Below are positions 1-9,924 of a stretch of 57,168 nucleotides of DNA, in pieces. The translations under genes and the position numbers were made by a program. Source of the DNA: Cytobacillus firmus NBRC 15306 (GTDB lineage Bacteria > Bacillota > Bacilli > Bacillales > Cytobacillaceae); contig NZ_BCUY01000020.1 of assembly GCF_001591465.1 (NCBI RefSeq), forward strand, positions 1 to 57,168. The letters are read 5' to 3'. Each line of letters starts with the position of its first letter. Position 1 is the first letter of the stretch. The notes under the pieces were generated by a model. The model saw only the letters and a list, made by a program, of their open reading frames with translations, was not told the DNA's origin and ran no database searches.

Positions 1-136
1 AAACCGGAAGAAAAATTAAACTGAAAATTAAGACACTATTTATGCAACGCTAGTGTTGCGATTTAGAAGGTAAATTTAAATTTTCTCTCCCAAAAGAGAA
101 CCCGTTAATCTCAGGAGGCTCCTTTTCTTTTCTGCT

Positions 137-1537
137 TTATTTCACATCCTGCTCATAAACCATCTCAGGTGCTGCTTTCATTTTATGCTTCTTTTTCGGT
201 TTAGGGCCCATGTTATCAAAACGTGCCTTATCATAAATGGCTGTGCCCACAATTTCCGCTGCATCCTGAAGCTTTTCCTTGCTGATTTTATCAATTGTAT
301 CTTCTGGAGAATGGTACCATGGCTCAGTAGGGCTGTGAATGAATAATGCGGCCGGGATGCCCGCTTCAGCAAATGGCACATGATCACTTCTGCCGCCCTG
401 ATATACTGGTGTCGGCTCACCGTTCAGCCTTTCACTGGATGCTTGTGAAAGCTCTGTTACCAGATTTTCTTTTCCATCCAATGTCATCATCACTAAATCG
501 CCAGCATCCCTGCTTCCAACCATATCAAGATTAAAGTTCGCAATCGTCCTGCTGATCTCATCGTCAGAAAGACTGTCAACATAATGATAAGATCCAATCA
601 ATCCCAGCTCTTCAGCTCCGAATGTAACAAAGCGAATTTCTGTATCAGTTGGAATTTCCTTAAACACACGCGCCAGTTCTAAAGTCATCGCTGTTCCGGA
701 AGCATCATCATTCGCCCCAGGCGCCCCGGCCACAGAATCATGGTGTGAGCCGACTACAATAATGTCATCGTTCGCTTTCTTTTTACTGGTCGGTTTCTTT
801 GTGGCAATCACGTTATGGGAAATTTTTTCTCCTGCCTCCGCACCTTCAATGGTCAGGGAAGCTGTTAAGGATTCACCGCTCTCCAGCAATGCAAGGATTG
901 CCTCACCTTCTGCTTTGGACAGGGCTAATGCCGGAACATATTCTTCATTATGAGCTCCAAGTGTTCCGCTTAATGGACCCTCTGCATTATTAAAAATAAT
1001 TACTCCGGCAGCCCCTTTTTCCGCTGCATTTAAAACTTTCTCGGCAAAAGAAATGGAACCGCGCTGAATAAGAGCTATTTTGCCTGTGAGATCAGCGCCT
1101 TCCAGTTCTTCCGGTGTGCCCTGACCTGCAAATTCCAGCTCTCCGCTCACATCCCCATTGACTGAATAGGTAAAGGATCTTGGCTGCAGTTCCCCTCCAT
1201 AGCCATCAATGGTCAATTCCATATTGCTCGGAGGAGTATATCCATAAAACGTGAATGGCTGAATCTCTGTTTCATAGCCATAGGATTCGAATTGGCTTTT
1301 AATATACTGAACAGCGTTATACTCCGATTCCGTACCGGCTACACGCGGAGTTTGTGAAAGATAATCAATATTAGTATAGATATTATCTGCATTAATTTTA
1401 TTTACTACCTTCTTATCGAATACATTTACCGGCTGGTTCTGTTTTACGCCGGCTGCCTGTGCAAAAGCTGCTTGTGCTCCCACTGCCCCAAAAACAAGAG
1501 TTGAAGCTAATGCCACTTTTAAAATTGGTTTTCTCAT
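137..1537 (-). CDS. Secreted M28 zinc aminopeptidase with PA domain (YwaD-like)
   Basis: 466 residues. An N-terminal signal peptide (residues 1 to about 27, ending in AQA) marks it as exported. A protease-associated (PA) insert spans about residues 130-235, followed by the M28 metallopeptidase core. The two-zinc ligand set is visible: H265 and D267 in GSHHDS, D277 in NDDASG, the E309/E310 pair in GAEELG, D338 in NLDMVGS and H409 in WYHSPEDT. The length and PA-M28 order match B. subtilis YwaD, a secreted aminopeptidase releasing N-terminal residues from peptides. The start follows GGAGG by seven bases. It is monocistronic. The catalytic class is clear; the exact substrate preference is inferred from the family only. 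Confidence 0.9.
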   Translation of the reverse strand: MRKPILKVALASTLVFGAVGAQAAFAQAAGVKQNQPVNVFDKKVVNKINADNIYTNIDYLSQTPRVAGTESEYNAVQYIKSQFESYGYETEIQPFTFYGYTPPSNMELTIDGYGGELQPRSFTYSVNGDVSGELEFAGQGTPEELEGADLTGKIALIQRGSISFAEKVLNAAEKGAAGVIIFNNAEGPLSGTLGAHNEEYVPALALSKAEGEAILALLESGESLTASLTIEGAEAGEKISHNVIATKKPTSKKKANDDIIVVGSHHDSVAGAPGANDDASGTAMTLELARVFKEIPTDTEIRFVTFGAEELGLIGSYHYVDSLSDDEISRTIANFNLDMVGSRDAGDLVMMTLDGKENLVTELSQASSERLNGEPTPVYQGGRSDHVPFAEAGIPAALFIHSPTEPWYHSPEDTIDKISKEKLQDAAEIVGTAIYDKARFDNMGPKPKKKHKMKAAPEMVYEQDVK

Positions 1538-1692
1538 CTAGTACCTCCAATAGAATAATAGATTCCGCTCACTAAATTTTATAATGTTTCGAAAACTCTT
1601 ATAAGGGTACAAGATACTAGAATACAGTAGGTACAAAAATCTATATTTTGGTTATCTTGTAAATTTTAGGTATTAATTAATAGGAAAATAGA

Positions 1693-1727
1693 TAAAAAAA
1701 GAAGGCTGCTCCATGCAAGCCTTCTTC
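1693..1727 (-). terminator. Rho-independent terminator of the FAD protein gene
   Basis: On the minus strand AGAAGGCT and AGCCTTCT (1700-1707 and 1718-1725) form an 8-bp stem with a 10-nt loop, followed by a run of seven T. It begins a few bases after the stop codon at 1732. Confidence 0.8.
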
Positions 1728-1731
1728 CATT

Positions 1732-2292
1732 CTATTTCATTAAATCATGGTCCACATAACGCTCGCCGTTCAATTCACTGATTACGTTAATCGCCACTTT
1801 CGCACCGTCTCCAGCTGTAATGATCGTATGGACGCTGACTCCTGCAATAGTTCCGGCTGCCCAAATGCCCTCAACATTCGTCCTGCCGTCAGCATCAGCA
1901 TCCAGAACCGTTTTAATGCGAGGCTCAGTCCCTTCTTTGGTCTTCAAACCGGCTTTTTCGGCTAAATCAGTTGAAAGCCCTGCTGCCACAATCACATGCT
2001 TCGCTGAGTATGATTTTTCTCCTGCTGTTACAGTAAAACCACTTTCAGCTTTTTCAATGTTTTCTACAGTTCCTTCTTCGATCTCTGCCCCAAACTTAAC
2101 AGCTTGCTTTTTGCCTGTTTCAATCAGTTCCGGGCCAGTGATTTCCATAACGCCATAATGATTTTCAACCCATGCCCGTTTAGTCATGCTTTTATCATTA
2201 TCCACAACCACTACCTTCTTGCCCGCTTTAGCGGCAAATAGAGCAGCACTTGCACCAGCAGGACCTGCACCCACAATTAAAATATCAAACAT
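1732..2292 (-). CDS. Single-domain FAD-dependent oxidoreductase, thioredoxin reductase-like
   Basis: 186 residues from the ATG at 2292, which is preferred over an upstream ATG at 2313 because the only good ribosome binding site (AAAGGAGG) sits 8 nt before it. The N-terminus has the dinucleotide-binding GAGPAG motif of an FAD Rossmann fold, and the C-terminus has the GIWAAG motif that contacts FAD in thioredoxin-reductase-like flavoproteins. It is a little over half the length of thioredoxin reductase: the NADPH-binding domain and the redox CxxC are both absent. It may be a partner-dependent flavoprotein or use another electron donor. The fold is well supported; the reaction is unknown. Confidence 0.8.
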   Translation of the reverse strand: MFDILIVGAGPAGASAALFAAKAGKKVVVVDNDKSMTKRAWVENHYGVMEITGPELIETGKKQAVKFGAEIEEGTVENIEKAESGFTVTAGEKSYSAKHVIVAAGLSTDLAEKAGLKTKEGTEPRIKTVLDADADGRTNVEGIWAAGTIAGVSVHTIITAGDGAKVAINVISELNGERYVDHDLMK

Positions 2293-2384
2293 CCATACTT
2301 CCTCCTTTAACACATTATTTACTTATAGTTTATCCAAGTTAATAATAATTGTAAAATAATGTGATTTGAGGAAAATTGTCCAAT

Positions 2385-2615
2385 TTAATCCTCATCTTTG
2401 ATATCCCGGTCCTCCGGTATCATCTCATTTAAAATTTCCTCCACCAGCTCCCTGTATTTTTCCACCTGCTTTAGATGGGCATTAAACTGTTCCTTGTATA
2501 TTAAATACTGTTCTCCGTCATAAATGGCGCGTATTTTCTTTTGCTGAATCAGGCTTTCAACATATGACTCAGGGTAAGATAAATATTCTGCGGTTTCTTT
2601 AGTGGTCAGATACAT
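2385..2615 (-). CDS. Small excisionase/MerR-type helix-turn-helix protein
   Basis: 76 residues. It opens with LTTKETAEYL, the typical start of the excisionase-family winged helix (recognition helix about residues 3-22), then a highly charged, probably helical acidic tail. It follows GGAAGGACAAGCA-ATG. It stands alone and no integrase or phage gene is near, so a role as a phage excisionase is unlikely; a small DNA-binding regulator is more probable. Its target is unknown. Confidence 0.75.
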   Translation of the reverse strand: MYLTTKETAEYLSYPESYVESLIQQKKIRAIYDGEQYLIYKEQFNAHLKQVEKYRELVEEILNEMIPEDRDIKDED

Positions 2616-2820
2616 TGCTTGTCCTTCCCTTTCTTATTCCTTATAATATAATTTTACTAATTTCCAGACACTAGAAGACTCTGCTAAAATCATATAGAAT
2701 AGAAGCTATAAATAATCTGTATAGGCAACCTGTATATTCTATTATTATACGCGAAAAATACTAATTTGACTGAATCCCAGCATATTTCAGCCAAATAAAG
2801 AACAGGAGAAATATAAGCTA

Positions 2821-4479
2821 ATGAATAAAAAAAAGGTACTGGGCTTATATGTGATCATCAGCCTTATTTGGGTATTCGGAACGAATTACCTTTTGCATAT
2901 GCTTGAACCTTCTTCTCTTGTCAGTTTTCTATTCAGAGCTAAAGAATTTCTATACATCATCGCTACAGGATGGCTGCTCTATTATTTTATAGGCAAAAGA
3001 GATGAGCTCAGCGCCTCAAGAGAAGATGAAAAGCGCCTTTCCACTTTAATCAATTCCATGGTGGATTTTGTTAATTTCAAAGATGGTCAAGGCCGCTGGA
3101 TTGAGTCTAATGAATTTGGACTTAAGCTATTCAATCTCGAAAATGTCGATTATAAAGGCAAGAAGGACTCAGAACTGGCAGATTACACTGATTTTTATGC
3201 AGACGCACTTCGCTACTGTGAATCATCAGATGAAGAAACCTGGAGAAACGGTAAAATTACCCGCATTGAGGAAGTAATTCCCTTGCCTGACGGAACAGAG
3301 AAAACGTTCGATACAATTAAAGTACCGCTCTTCCATACAGACGGCAGCCGAAAGGGACTAGTCATTATAGGCCGGGACATAACAGAAAGAAAGCATGTGG
3401 AGAAGCTCCTTGCCGAAAGCCAGCAGCAATATAAATCCCTGTTTGAATATAATACCGAGATCGTCTTTATGACAGACCTTCATGGCACGATTACAAAAGT
3501 AAATCCCCAATTTAAAGCCGTGACAGGTTACAGTCCTAATGAAACATTAGGTAAAAGCATCAATGAAATTATACCGGCTCCTTATAAAACGAAGGCAATC
3601 GAAGACTTTACTGGCATCCTTGAGGATAAACAGCCAAAGACCTGTGAGTTTGATTTTAATCATAAAAATGGCAGCAAACTGACTATTCAATGCACTGCCC
3701 TTCCGCTTATTGTAAACGGTCAAATTGCCGGGGTCATCGGCTATGGGAAAAATGTGACAAAGCTGCGTCAGGCTGAAGAAAGACTGCGCCGCACCGAAAA
3801 GCTTTCTGTGGTTGGCGAGCTTTCTGCAAGTGTTGCGCACGAAATCAGAAATCCTCTCACATCTTTGAAAGGCTTTGTACAGCTCATGCAGCTGGAAGAT
3901 GAAAAGCATCAGTTCTATTATCAGATCACGCAGGACGAACTGGACCGGATCAACCATATTGTCGGCGAGCTGCTGCTCCTTGCCAAGCCTCAGGATATTT
4001 GTTTTACAAAAGCAGATGTTCAAAAAATCCTGTTTAATGTCATTTCGCTCTTAAAAACAGAAGCCAGCATGCACAATGTCCAGATTGAATTTCTGTTAAA
4101 ATCGGATGTTTATATGATTGAATGTGAACCAAATCAGTTAAAGCAGCTTTTTATTAATATCATAAAAAATGCAATCGAGGCATCTAAAGAAGGCAGCAAA
4201 GTAACCGTTACACTGCTGGCGGAAGACCACCAGCTGACTATCCTGGTTAAGGATAATGGCTGCGGCATGTCGGAAGATCGCCTAAATAGGATCGGTGAAC
4301 CTTTTTATTCGTCAAAGGAGAAGGGAACAGGCCTCGGACTCACAGTCAGCTTCAAGATTGTCCAATCCCATAATGGTTCCATTCATTTCAATAGCGAGAA
4401 AGGGAAAGGAACAGAAGCTGTCATCAAGCTCCCTGTAAAAAAACAAACACCTGCCCCTGAAGCTGGATTAACAGTTTAA
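2821..4479 (+). CDS. Membrane PAS-PAS sensor histidine kinase, sporulation-kinase type
   Basis: 552 residues. Two N-terminal membrane segments (about residues 7-25 and 40-57) are followed by two PAS domains (about 75-190 and 202-318), a HisKA domain with phospho-acceptor H340 in SVAHEIRNPL, and a HATPase domain with N box NIIKNAIEAS, G1 box DNGCGMS and G2 box GTGLGLTVS. This architecture is shared with the Bacillus Kin kinases that feed phosphate to Spo0F. No response regulator gene is adjacent, which also fits the orphan phosphorelay kinases. A role in sporulation initiation is inference; a generic orphan sensor kinase is the alternative. Confidence 0.88.
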   Translation: MNKKKVLGLYVIISLIWVFGTNYLLHMLEPSSLVSFLFRAKEFLYIIATGWLLYYFIGKRDELSASREDEKRLSTLINSMVDFVNFKDGQGRWIESNEFGLKLFNLENVDYKGKKDSELADYTDFYADALRYCESSDEETWRNGKITRIEEVIPLPDGTEKTFDTIKVPLFHTDGSRKGLVIIGRDITERKHVEKLLAESQQQYKSLFEYNTEIVFMTDLHGTITKVNPQFKAVTGYSPNETLGKSINEIIPAPYKTKAIEDFTGILEDKQPKTCEFDFNHKNGSKLTIQCTALPLIVNGQIAGVIGYGKNVTKLRQAEERLRRTEKLSVVGELSASVAHEIRNPLTSLKGFVQLMQLEDEKHQFYYQITQDELDRINHIVGELLLLAKPQDICFTKADVQKILFNVISLLKTEASMHNVQIEFLLKSDVYMIECEPNQLKQLFINIIKNAIEASKEGSKVTVTLLAEDHQLTILVKDNGCGMSEDRLNRIGEPFYSSKEKGTGLGLTVSFKIVQSHNGSIHFNSEKGKGTEAVIKLPVKKQTPAPEAGLTV

Positions 4480-4483
4480 CAGC

Positions 4484-4534
4484 AAAAGAGCGATGTTCAA
4501 TCAAACGTTTGATTGAACATCGCTCTTCTTTTAA
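4484..4534. terminator. Convergent-gene terminator built on a perfect 42-nt palindrome
   Basis: Left arm 4486-4506 and right arm 4507-4527 are perfect reverse complements, 21 bp each, with no loop bases between them. A T-rich tract (CTTCTTTTAATTT) follows on the plus strand. It lies between the kinase stop (4479) and the convergent yaaN stop (4531), so it can serve both genes. Confidence 0.8.
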
Positions 4535-5697
4535 TTTCCCTTAATCTCCAGCAGCTTCAGCCTCAAGTCATTTTCCATATTTGCCAGGTCGTGTTCTGCC
4601 TGCCGGCGCTTATTCCTGCCTTCTTCCTGGATCCTCAAGGTTTCTTCAAGAGTAGAGATCAGGTTCTCCTGTGTTTTCTTTAATGTTTCAATATCGACAA
4701 GGCCCCGCTCATTTTCACGTGCTGTTTCAATTGTATTCACTTTCAGCATCTCCGCATTTTTCAATAGAAGGTCATTGGTAGTTTTTGAAACCTTCTTCTG
4801 GGCTTCGACTGCATGGCGCTGGCGAAGCAGCGTCAAGGCAATGGCTACCTGATTTTTCCACAGCGGGATGGCAGTCATAATGGAAGACTGGATCTTTTCA
4901 ACCAATGCCTGATTGGTATTTTGTATCAGGCGGATTTGAGGCGCACTTTGAATTGTGATTTCACGGCTCAGCTTCAAGTCATAAAGACGTTTATCCAGAC
5001 GATCGGCAAACTGGATCATATCGTTAACTTCCTGGAACTTCATTTGGTCATTTGACTCTTCAGCCCTCTTCTTCAGCTCGGGAATCGTCTTTTCATGAAG
5101 TTCCTCAAGCTTCAGTTCTCCTGCTGCAATATAAACATTTAACGCATGAAAATACTCTTTATTATTTTCATAAAGCTTATCTAACATGACAATATCGGAA
5201 AGAAGTGCATTCTTGCTTCTTTCCAATTTCACGCTGATCCGGTCGATTTGAGCTCCTGTTTTCTGGTATTTGGACAATACTTCCTGAACAGAACCGGAAA
5301 TCTTTCCGAACATACGCGCAAAAAAGGATGATTTCTCAGGCTTCAGCTCATCCGGATTCACATCGCTGAATTTTTTCATCAGATCATTAATGATTGTTCC
5401 CACTTCACCAACGTCTTTTTTCTGAACATGCTCGAGCATGGTATGGGAGAACGATAACAGCTTTGATTGAGCTGGTGTTCCGTATGAGATCATCGCCTGG
5501 TGATTGGCCGGATCAATTTGCTTTGCAAGCTGATAAGCTTTTTCGCGGTTTTCTTCCGGAATCACATCGATCAGCCTTGTCCGCTTTTCCGAATGCAGCG
5601 GCGAGGAAGCTGGCTGCTGATTTTCCCCAAAAGGATCTGCCAGCAAATCATCCATTAAATCAGTGTTTTTTAACAGGGACGGTTTTTCTTCGGTCAT
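4531..5697 (-). CDS. yaaN: TelA/YaaN family toxic-anion resistance protein
   Basis: 388 residues, the usual length for the TelA family linked to tellurite and other anion resistance in Bacillus. The sequence is charged, largely helical and has long coiled-coil-like stretches (about residues 120-385) with no membrane segment, so it is probably cytosolic. The start codon overlaps the xpaC stop by 4 bp (ATGA), giving translational coupling. The xpaC-yaaN pair is a known Bacillus arrangement. The molecular mechanism of the family is unsettled. Confidence 0.85.
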   Translation of the reverse strand: MTEEKPSLLKNTDLMDDLLADPFGENQQPASSPLHSEKRTRLIDVIPEENREKAYQLAKQIDPANHQAMISYGTPAQSKLLSFSHTMLEHVQKKDVGEVGTIINDLMKKFSDVNPDELKPEKSSFFARMFGKISGSVQEVLSKYQKTGAQIDRISVKLERSKNALLSDIVMLDKLYENNKEYFHALNVYIAAGELKLEELHEKTIPELKKRAEESNDQMKFQEVNDMIQFADRLDKRLYDLKLSREITIQSAPQIRLIQNTNQALVEKIQSSIMTAIPLWKNQVAIALTLLRQRHAVEAQKKVSKTTNDLLLKNAEMLKVNTIETARENERGLVDIETLKKTQENLISTLEETLRIQEEGRNKRRQAEHDLANMENDLRLKLLEIKGN

Positions 5698-6350
5698 TTC
5701 AATCTCCTGCTTTCATCATGAATTCTTGATTCTTTTATCTTCTCAATCGAATTCCTGGCAACATCAATTTCAAGATGAAGCTGATCAATATCTTCCGCTA
5801 TAACCCGGTGAAGATCTTCCTCCACATGATGGGTAAGTGCATCAAGTGTACGTCTCGTCTCCTGGAGGGACTGATCCAGTTCACGGGATTTTCTCGGCTG
5901 GGAAGATAGAAAGACATACTTTTCCGCCAGCTCCACAGCAGAATCCAAATGGGAAAAATAAAACTGCTCCGCCTGATAGAACCGTTTCGGCTCACTTCTG
6001 GTCAGTCTGTAAATCCTCCTTGTCACCCTCATGAACTCCATGCGCTGCTTCAGTGTCGGGAAATGCCGTATTGAGAACATCGCTTTGTGCAGACGGGTTA
6101 TTTTGCGGCGTGCCTCATCAAGATTTCGCTTTATATATTGGTATTCCCTTTTCGTCAATCCATGCTTTTTCAAAAAGCGGCGGCGCTGAATCAATCCTCC
6201 GGCCCAATAAGTGAGCAGCCAGGCTCCAGCTCCATAAACCCCTGACAGAAAAAATGTTTGCCCGAAAGCAAAGTAACTGGCCAGCCAGACACTGACAGAC
6301 AATGGAACAGCCGTCAGCAGGCGAAAAGCAAATGCTAAAAAGGAATTCAT
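5694..6350 (-). CDS. xpaC: XpaC family protein
   Basis: 218 residues. The N-terminus has two hydrophobic membrane segments (about residues 4-24 and 30-50), then a basic helical cytoplasmic domain rich in R, K, E and Q. B. subtilis XpaC was named for hydrolysis of a bromo-chloro-indolyl phosphate dye, but its true role is not established. It precedes and overlaps yaaN, as in B. subtilis. The start follows TAGGAG by nine bases. Confidence 0.83.
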   Translation of the reverse strand: MNSFLAFAFRLLTAVPLSVSVWLASYFAFGQTFFLSGVYGAGAWLLTYWAGGLIQRRRFLKKHGLTKREYQYIKRNLDEARRKITRLHKAMFSIRHFPTLKQRMEFMRVTRRIYRLTRSEPKRFYQAEQFYFSHLDSAVELAEKYVFLSSQPRKSRELDQSLQETRRTLDALTHHVEEDLHRVIAEDIDQLHLEIDVARNSIEKIKESRIHDESRRLK

Positions 6351-6565
6351 ATTTATCGACTCCTACTCATAGTCCTACTTATTTATACGTAATTAATAAA
6401 CCTAAAGTTTCATCCACAGACATCTTTCAGCAAAAAAGGCATATATCCTTAAATCTATTAAAACACTTTTAAAAAACTTCTCAAGTTATACGATACAAAA
6501 TAACACGATTGCCTGCCATAGACCACAAAAGTAATCGCTACTAAGACCTGAGACGTATATTAAAT

Positions 6566-6602
6566 AAAAAAAGCACCTGCGGAAATTTTCCGCAGGTGTT
6601 TT
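6566..6602 (-). terminator. Rho-independent terminator of the SH3-C39 gene
   Basis: CACCTGCGGAAA and its complement form a 12-bp stem across 6574-6598, with a run of seven T on the minus strand (6572-6566). It begins just after the stop at 6607. Confidence 0.88.
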
Positions 6603-6606
6603 AAGG

Positions 6607-7710
6607 CTATTTAACCGCTAATGCACGCTTGCCCATGGCATCGTATATCTTAATGAACTTCTCTTTAGGCATTTTAACATCTTTTTTAACAGCTTCACTG
6701 TCATTAAAATAAACATAATCGGCATCCACACCGGTTACGACAATACAGTGCAGAGGTGTCGGTGCACTAATCGTTTTGCCGGCAGGCGTTTTCCAGGTTC
6801 TTTTATTCGGCATTTCATGGCTGATTGTAAACCATGCCAGTACAGGGTTACCCTCTGAAACAGCTTTTTCTATTTCTGAGAAATCCTTCCCTGTCAGATT
6901 TACACCACCAGGACGATATTGATCAAGCAGCTTTTTCAGCGGCCCCGGATTTATCGTGTGTCCGTTGCCAAAAGGTGTTCCAACAAACCCGACATCAGGG
7001 TCCCCCCAGGTTTTAATCGATCCGTCTGCATTTCTTACCAGCTTGGTTGAGTCATATGGCATTTTTTTTGCCAGTGTGGTTTTGCTGACATTCACTCCAT
7101 AAAATTTCAATGCCATCGCAAGGGAAGTGACTTCACATCCGCTTGGCAGCTCCGGACGCTGGGCAATGAGCGGCACACTAATTTGGGACAGGCGGGCATC
7201 ACTGGCTCTCACATAATCACCGCTTACATAACCCGTTCCGCCATTGTAAGAAATTTTATACCAGCCATTGCTTTCCTTATGTATAACATTCAATACAGAT
7301 CCGTTCTTCAAGGACCCTATTTTCCCGTAACTTGTACCCGGACCTTTCCGGACATTTAATGACGTAGCATCCACCCGGTAAAGCTTTTCATTTGTTTTGA
7401 CATACTGGCCGCTGACATAGCCTGTTTTGCCATTGTAGTTAATTTTGTACCAGCCGTTTGCAAGTCGTTCAATCGCCTGAATACCGCTTCCTTGAGCCAG
7501 GCTCCCAATCCAGCTGTAATTTGTTCCCGGACCGGAACGGACATTCAGACTGGTTGCATCCACTGTGTAAGTACCGGAAGCCGCTTCTGCCACTGCCTCG
7601 TTTGAAAAGCTCGGAATTGACGGTGACAAGACTCCACCTGCCAAAATAGCTGCAGCAACAGTGCCTTTTAATATAGCTCTGTTTCCATATGTACCTTTTA
7701 AAATTGCCAT
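6607..7710 (-). CDS. Secreted SH3b-SH3b-C39-like peptidase
   Basis: 367 residues. A signal-peptide-like N-terminus ends near residue 44 (AEAA). Two bacterial SH3 domains follow (about 46-106 and 109-168), each with the hallmark SLNVRxGPGTxY and GWYKIxYNGxTGYVSGxYV motifs, which usually bind cell wall. The C-terminal half is a C39-like (peptidase_C39_2) papain-fold domain with candidate catalytic C192 (LPSGCEVTS), H321 (LHCIVV) and N336/D337 (YFND). It is probably a wall-associated hydrolase. The first 20 residues contain an imperfect repeat (AILKGTYGN and AILKGTVAA). The substrate is unknown. Confidence 0.85.
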   Translation of the reverse strand: MAILKGTYGNRAILKGTVAAAILAGGVLSPSIPSFSNEAVAEAASGTYTVDATSLNVRSGPGTNYSWIGSLAQGSGIQAIERLANGWYKINYNGKTGYVSGQYVKTNEKLYRVDATSLNVRKGPGTSYGKIGSLKNGSVLNVIHKESNGWYKISYNGGTGYVSGDYVRASDARLSQISVPLIAQRPELPSGCEVTSLAMALKFYGVNVSKTTLAKKMPYDSTKLVRNADGSIKTWGDPDVGFVGTPFGNGHTINPGPLKKLLDQYRPGGVNLTGKDFSEIEKAVSEGNPVLAWFTISHEMPNKRTWKTPAGKTISAPTPLHCIVVTGVDADYVYFNDSEAVKKDVKMPKEKFIKIYDAMGKRALAVK

Positions 7711-7820
7711 ACACTTTCCTCCATATCCCTGATTTTATTTCTGTCGAATTTCGCGGATTACTCTAAAAATAAAGATTAGCAAACTTCAAGTCTACCTATT
7801 TGGGACTGGAAAAATTTTAT

Positions 7821-7836
7821 TGATTCTATTGAATCA
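7821..7836. promoter_or_regulatory. Small inverted repeat between divergent secreted-protein genes
   Basis: TGATTC-tatt-GAATCA lies in the 258-bp region between the divergent start codons of the SH3-C39 gene and the phosphodiesterase gene. It could be an operator, or chance in AT-rich DNA. Confidence 0.25.
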
Positions 7837-7968
7837 GTTTGAAATTGCTTATTTAGCAGAGCCAGTATATTTGGCATCTGTATATCTTCCCTTTTGAAAA
7901 AGTTTAATTATAAGGGCTGCAGGGAATAAACACTTGTACCAATTTACTTACATCTTGGAGGAAACATA

Positions 7969-9885
7969 ATGAACAAGCACTATTTTCATATAGTAACTTT
8001 ATTAATAGGATCGATTATATTCCCTTCCTCAGGATATGCAGAGGATACGATTGGGAAGGAAAACAAGGTTGTGCTGATCTCCTTTGATGGAATGAGAAAC
8101 GACCTGGCAAAAGAATTTATCCAGGACGGCAAGCTTCCTCATTTTAAATCACTTATGAAGAACGGAGTGGCTGCCAAGGATTCCACAACCGTAACCCCTT
8201 CGCTCACTGCACCATCCCATGCTGCCATTGCCTCAGGTGCAGCTCCATCGGAAACCGGTATGGTCAGCAATAAATGGCAGGACCCCAACAAGGAATTGGC
8301 CAATGGAGAAAGCGCTTTTCATCAGCCGCTTGATAAAAGCCCGCTTTGGGCAGAAGCCAAAAAGAATGGCAAAACAACGGCCACCGTGCTGTTTCCCGGA
8401 TCAAACCCTGATGCAGGCGAACAGGCTGATTATGCAGTTTATTATGGTGAAACCTGGGCAGAAAGCTCTCTGGATAAGCTTCAGTTCAAAAAAACAGAGA
8501 GCTGGAAGCACACCAAAAACACCTTCAGCCCTGCAAAGGAAGCTGCAGTGAAGCTGCCATTGAAAAAAGCAAAGAATAAAAAAATTTATATATTAGCTTT
8601 AGACACTTCGGATGATGGAAAAACCAGCTATAACCGCTTCATTTTTTCGGAAAACCGTTCCGCAGACTCCGAAGATGTCATTGTCAATGCCAATGAATGG
8701 GGTTCAATTCCTGTTGAAGCTGATGGTGAATCTGCAGGATTTTGGTTTAAGCTGAAAACTGATGCCAGCCTTGAGAAAGCGAGCATTTACCGGACTGCTG
8801 TTACATCAGCCCTCATTGAAGGTCCAGAAGGATTTGAAGAGGAGCTGCTATCGGAATTCGGCTTTTTCCCTGTGCAGGATGATACAAAGGCTTTTGAAAA
8901 AAAGTGGATTACTCGGGAAGAGTACGAGGAAATTGGTTCGCGTTTTGTCCGCTGGGCAACTGATGTGTCTCTTTATATTAAAGAAAAATACCAGCCCGAT
9001 CTGCTGATGTTTTACACACCTCAGATCGATTATGAATCACATCATTTTCTGCTGACAGATCCGCGGCAGCCCGGGTATTCAGAGGGAAATTCCCAAAGAC
9101 ATTCGAAATACATTGAATGGGCCTACAAGCTTGCAGATGATGTAGTAGGACAGACGATGGACAGCCTTAGCGAAGAAGACCACCTTCTTGTGGTATCTGA
9201 TCACGGCATGGAGCCAGTCCATACCATTCTGGCTCCAAACACCCTTCTGAAAGAAGCTGGTCTTTTAAAAACAGATAGAAAAGGCAGAGTGGATGAGGAG
9301 AAGTCCAAAGCAATGGCTGTAGCCAGCGGATCAGCTGCTCAAATATATCTTAACGAAAACCTCACCAAGAGAGAAAAGGAAAAAGCTGCAGACCAAGTGG
9401 TGAAGCTCTTTAGCGAATATAAAATCAAACCAGAATTTAAGACAAAAATCCTAAAGGGCTATTTAGGTGAAGCCGGTGATTTTCTTACCGAAGGAAAGTT
9501 CAGCCAATTTAATCAAACGGCAAAGCAATTTTCCAATTACCTTTTCAGGAAACAAGAAAAGCCTTTTCATATTGCCTATGATAACAATAAAGAGAATAAG
9601 CACCCTAACCAGGGAGACATATTGCTGCTTGGTGCAAGTGGCTATATGATGGGCAGCAGCCTAACAGACCCCCAAATGCCGGCAATAGAACTTGGCAGCC
9701 ATGGCGGCAATCCTGACCGGAAAGAACTCAAGGCGGTATTCTTTGCACAGGGTCCTTCTTTTAAAAGTGACAGCAGAATTGGTTCGATTACCACACTGGA
9801 TATCGCCCCGACCGTTTATAAACTTCTGGAGATACCGGCTCCTGACTTTTTGGAGGGTGAAGTTCTGAAAGATGCTATACAATAA
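7969..9885 (+). CDS. Secreted alkaline-phosphatase-superfamily phosphodiesterase (nucleotide pyrophosphatase type)
   Basis: 638 residues with an N-terminal signal peptide (residues 1 to about 24, ending YAEDT). The metal-binding motifs of type I phosphodiesterase/nucleotide pyrophosphatases are present: the N-terminal Asp in ISFDGMRND, the candidate nucleophile Thr in TPSLTAPSHAA, DYESHH in the middle, VVSDHGME (Asp and His ligands) and a late GSHGGNP His. It probably hydrolyses phosphodiester or pyrophosphate bonds outside the cell. It is longer than minimal members because of an insertion at about residues 160-270. GGAGG lies 8 nt upstream of ATG and a terminator follows directly. Confidence 0.85.
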   Translation: MNKHYFHIVTLLIGSIIFPSSGYAEDTIGKENKVVLISFDGMRNDLAKEFIQDGKLPHFKSLMKNGVAAKDSTTVTPSLTAPSHAAIASGAAPSETGMVSNKWQDPNKELANGESAFHQPLDKSPLWAEAKKNGKTTATVLFPGSNPDAGEQADYAVYYGETWAESSLDKLQFKKTESWKHTKNTFSPAKEAAVKLPLKKAKNKKIYILALDTSDDGKTSYNRFIFSENRSADSEDVIVNANEWGSIPVEADGESAGFWFKLKTDASLEKASIYRTAVTSALIEGPEGFEEELLSEFGFFPVQDDTKAFEKKWITREEYEEIGSRFVRWATDVSLYIKEKYQPDLLMFYTPQIDYESHHFLLTDPRQPGYSEGNSQRHSKYIEWAYKLADDVVGQTMDSLSEEDHLLVVSDHGMEPVHTILAPNTLLKEAGLLKTDRKGRVDEEKSKAMAVASGSAAQIYLNENLTKREKEKAADQVVKLFSEYKIKPEFKTKILKGYLGEAGDFLTEGKFSQFNQTAKQFSNYLFRKQEKPFHIAYDNNKENKHPNQGDILLLGASGYMMGSSLTDPQMPAIELGSHGGNPDRKELKAVFFAQGPSFKSDSRIGSITTLDIAPTVYKLLEIPAPDFLEGEVLKDAIQ

Positions 9886-9890
9886 ACAGG

Positions 9891-9924
9891 AGAGGCCTTG
9901 CACATTTAAGCAAGGCCTCTTACA
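9891..9924 (+). terminator. Terminator of the phosphodiesterase gene
   Basis: AGAGGCCTTGC (9891-9901) pairs perfectly with GCAAGGCCTCT (9910-9920) over 11 bp with an 8-nt loop, immediately after the stop at 9885. The trailing T tract is short (TCTTAC). Confidence 0.75.

Noticed and set aside
1586..1610. SigB-like GTTTCG-13 nt-GGGTAC on the plus strand
   Set aside because: No plus-strand gene follows; only minus-strand genes flank it, and both hexamers have mismatches.
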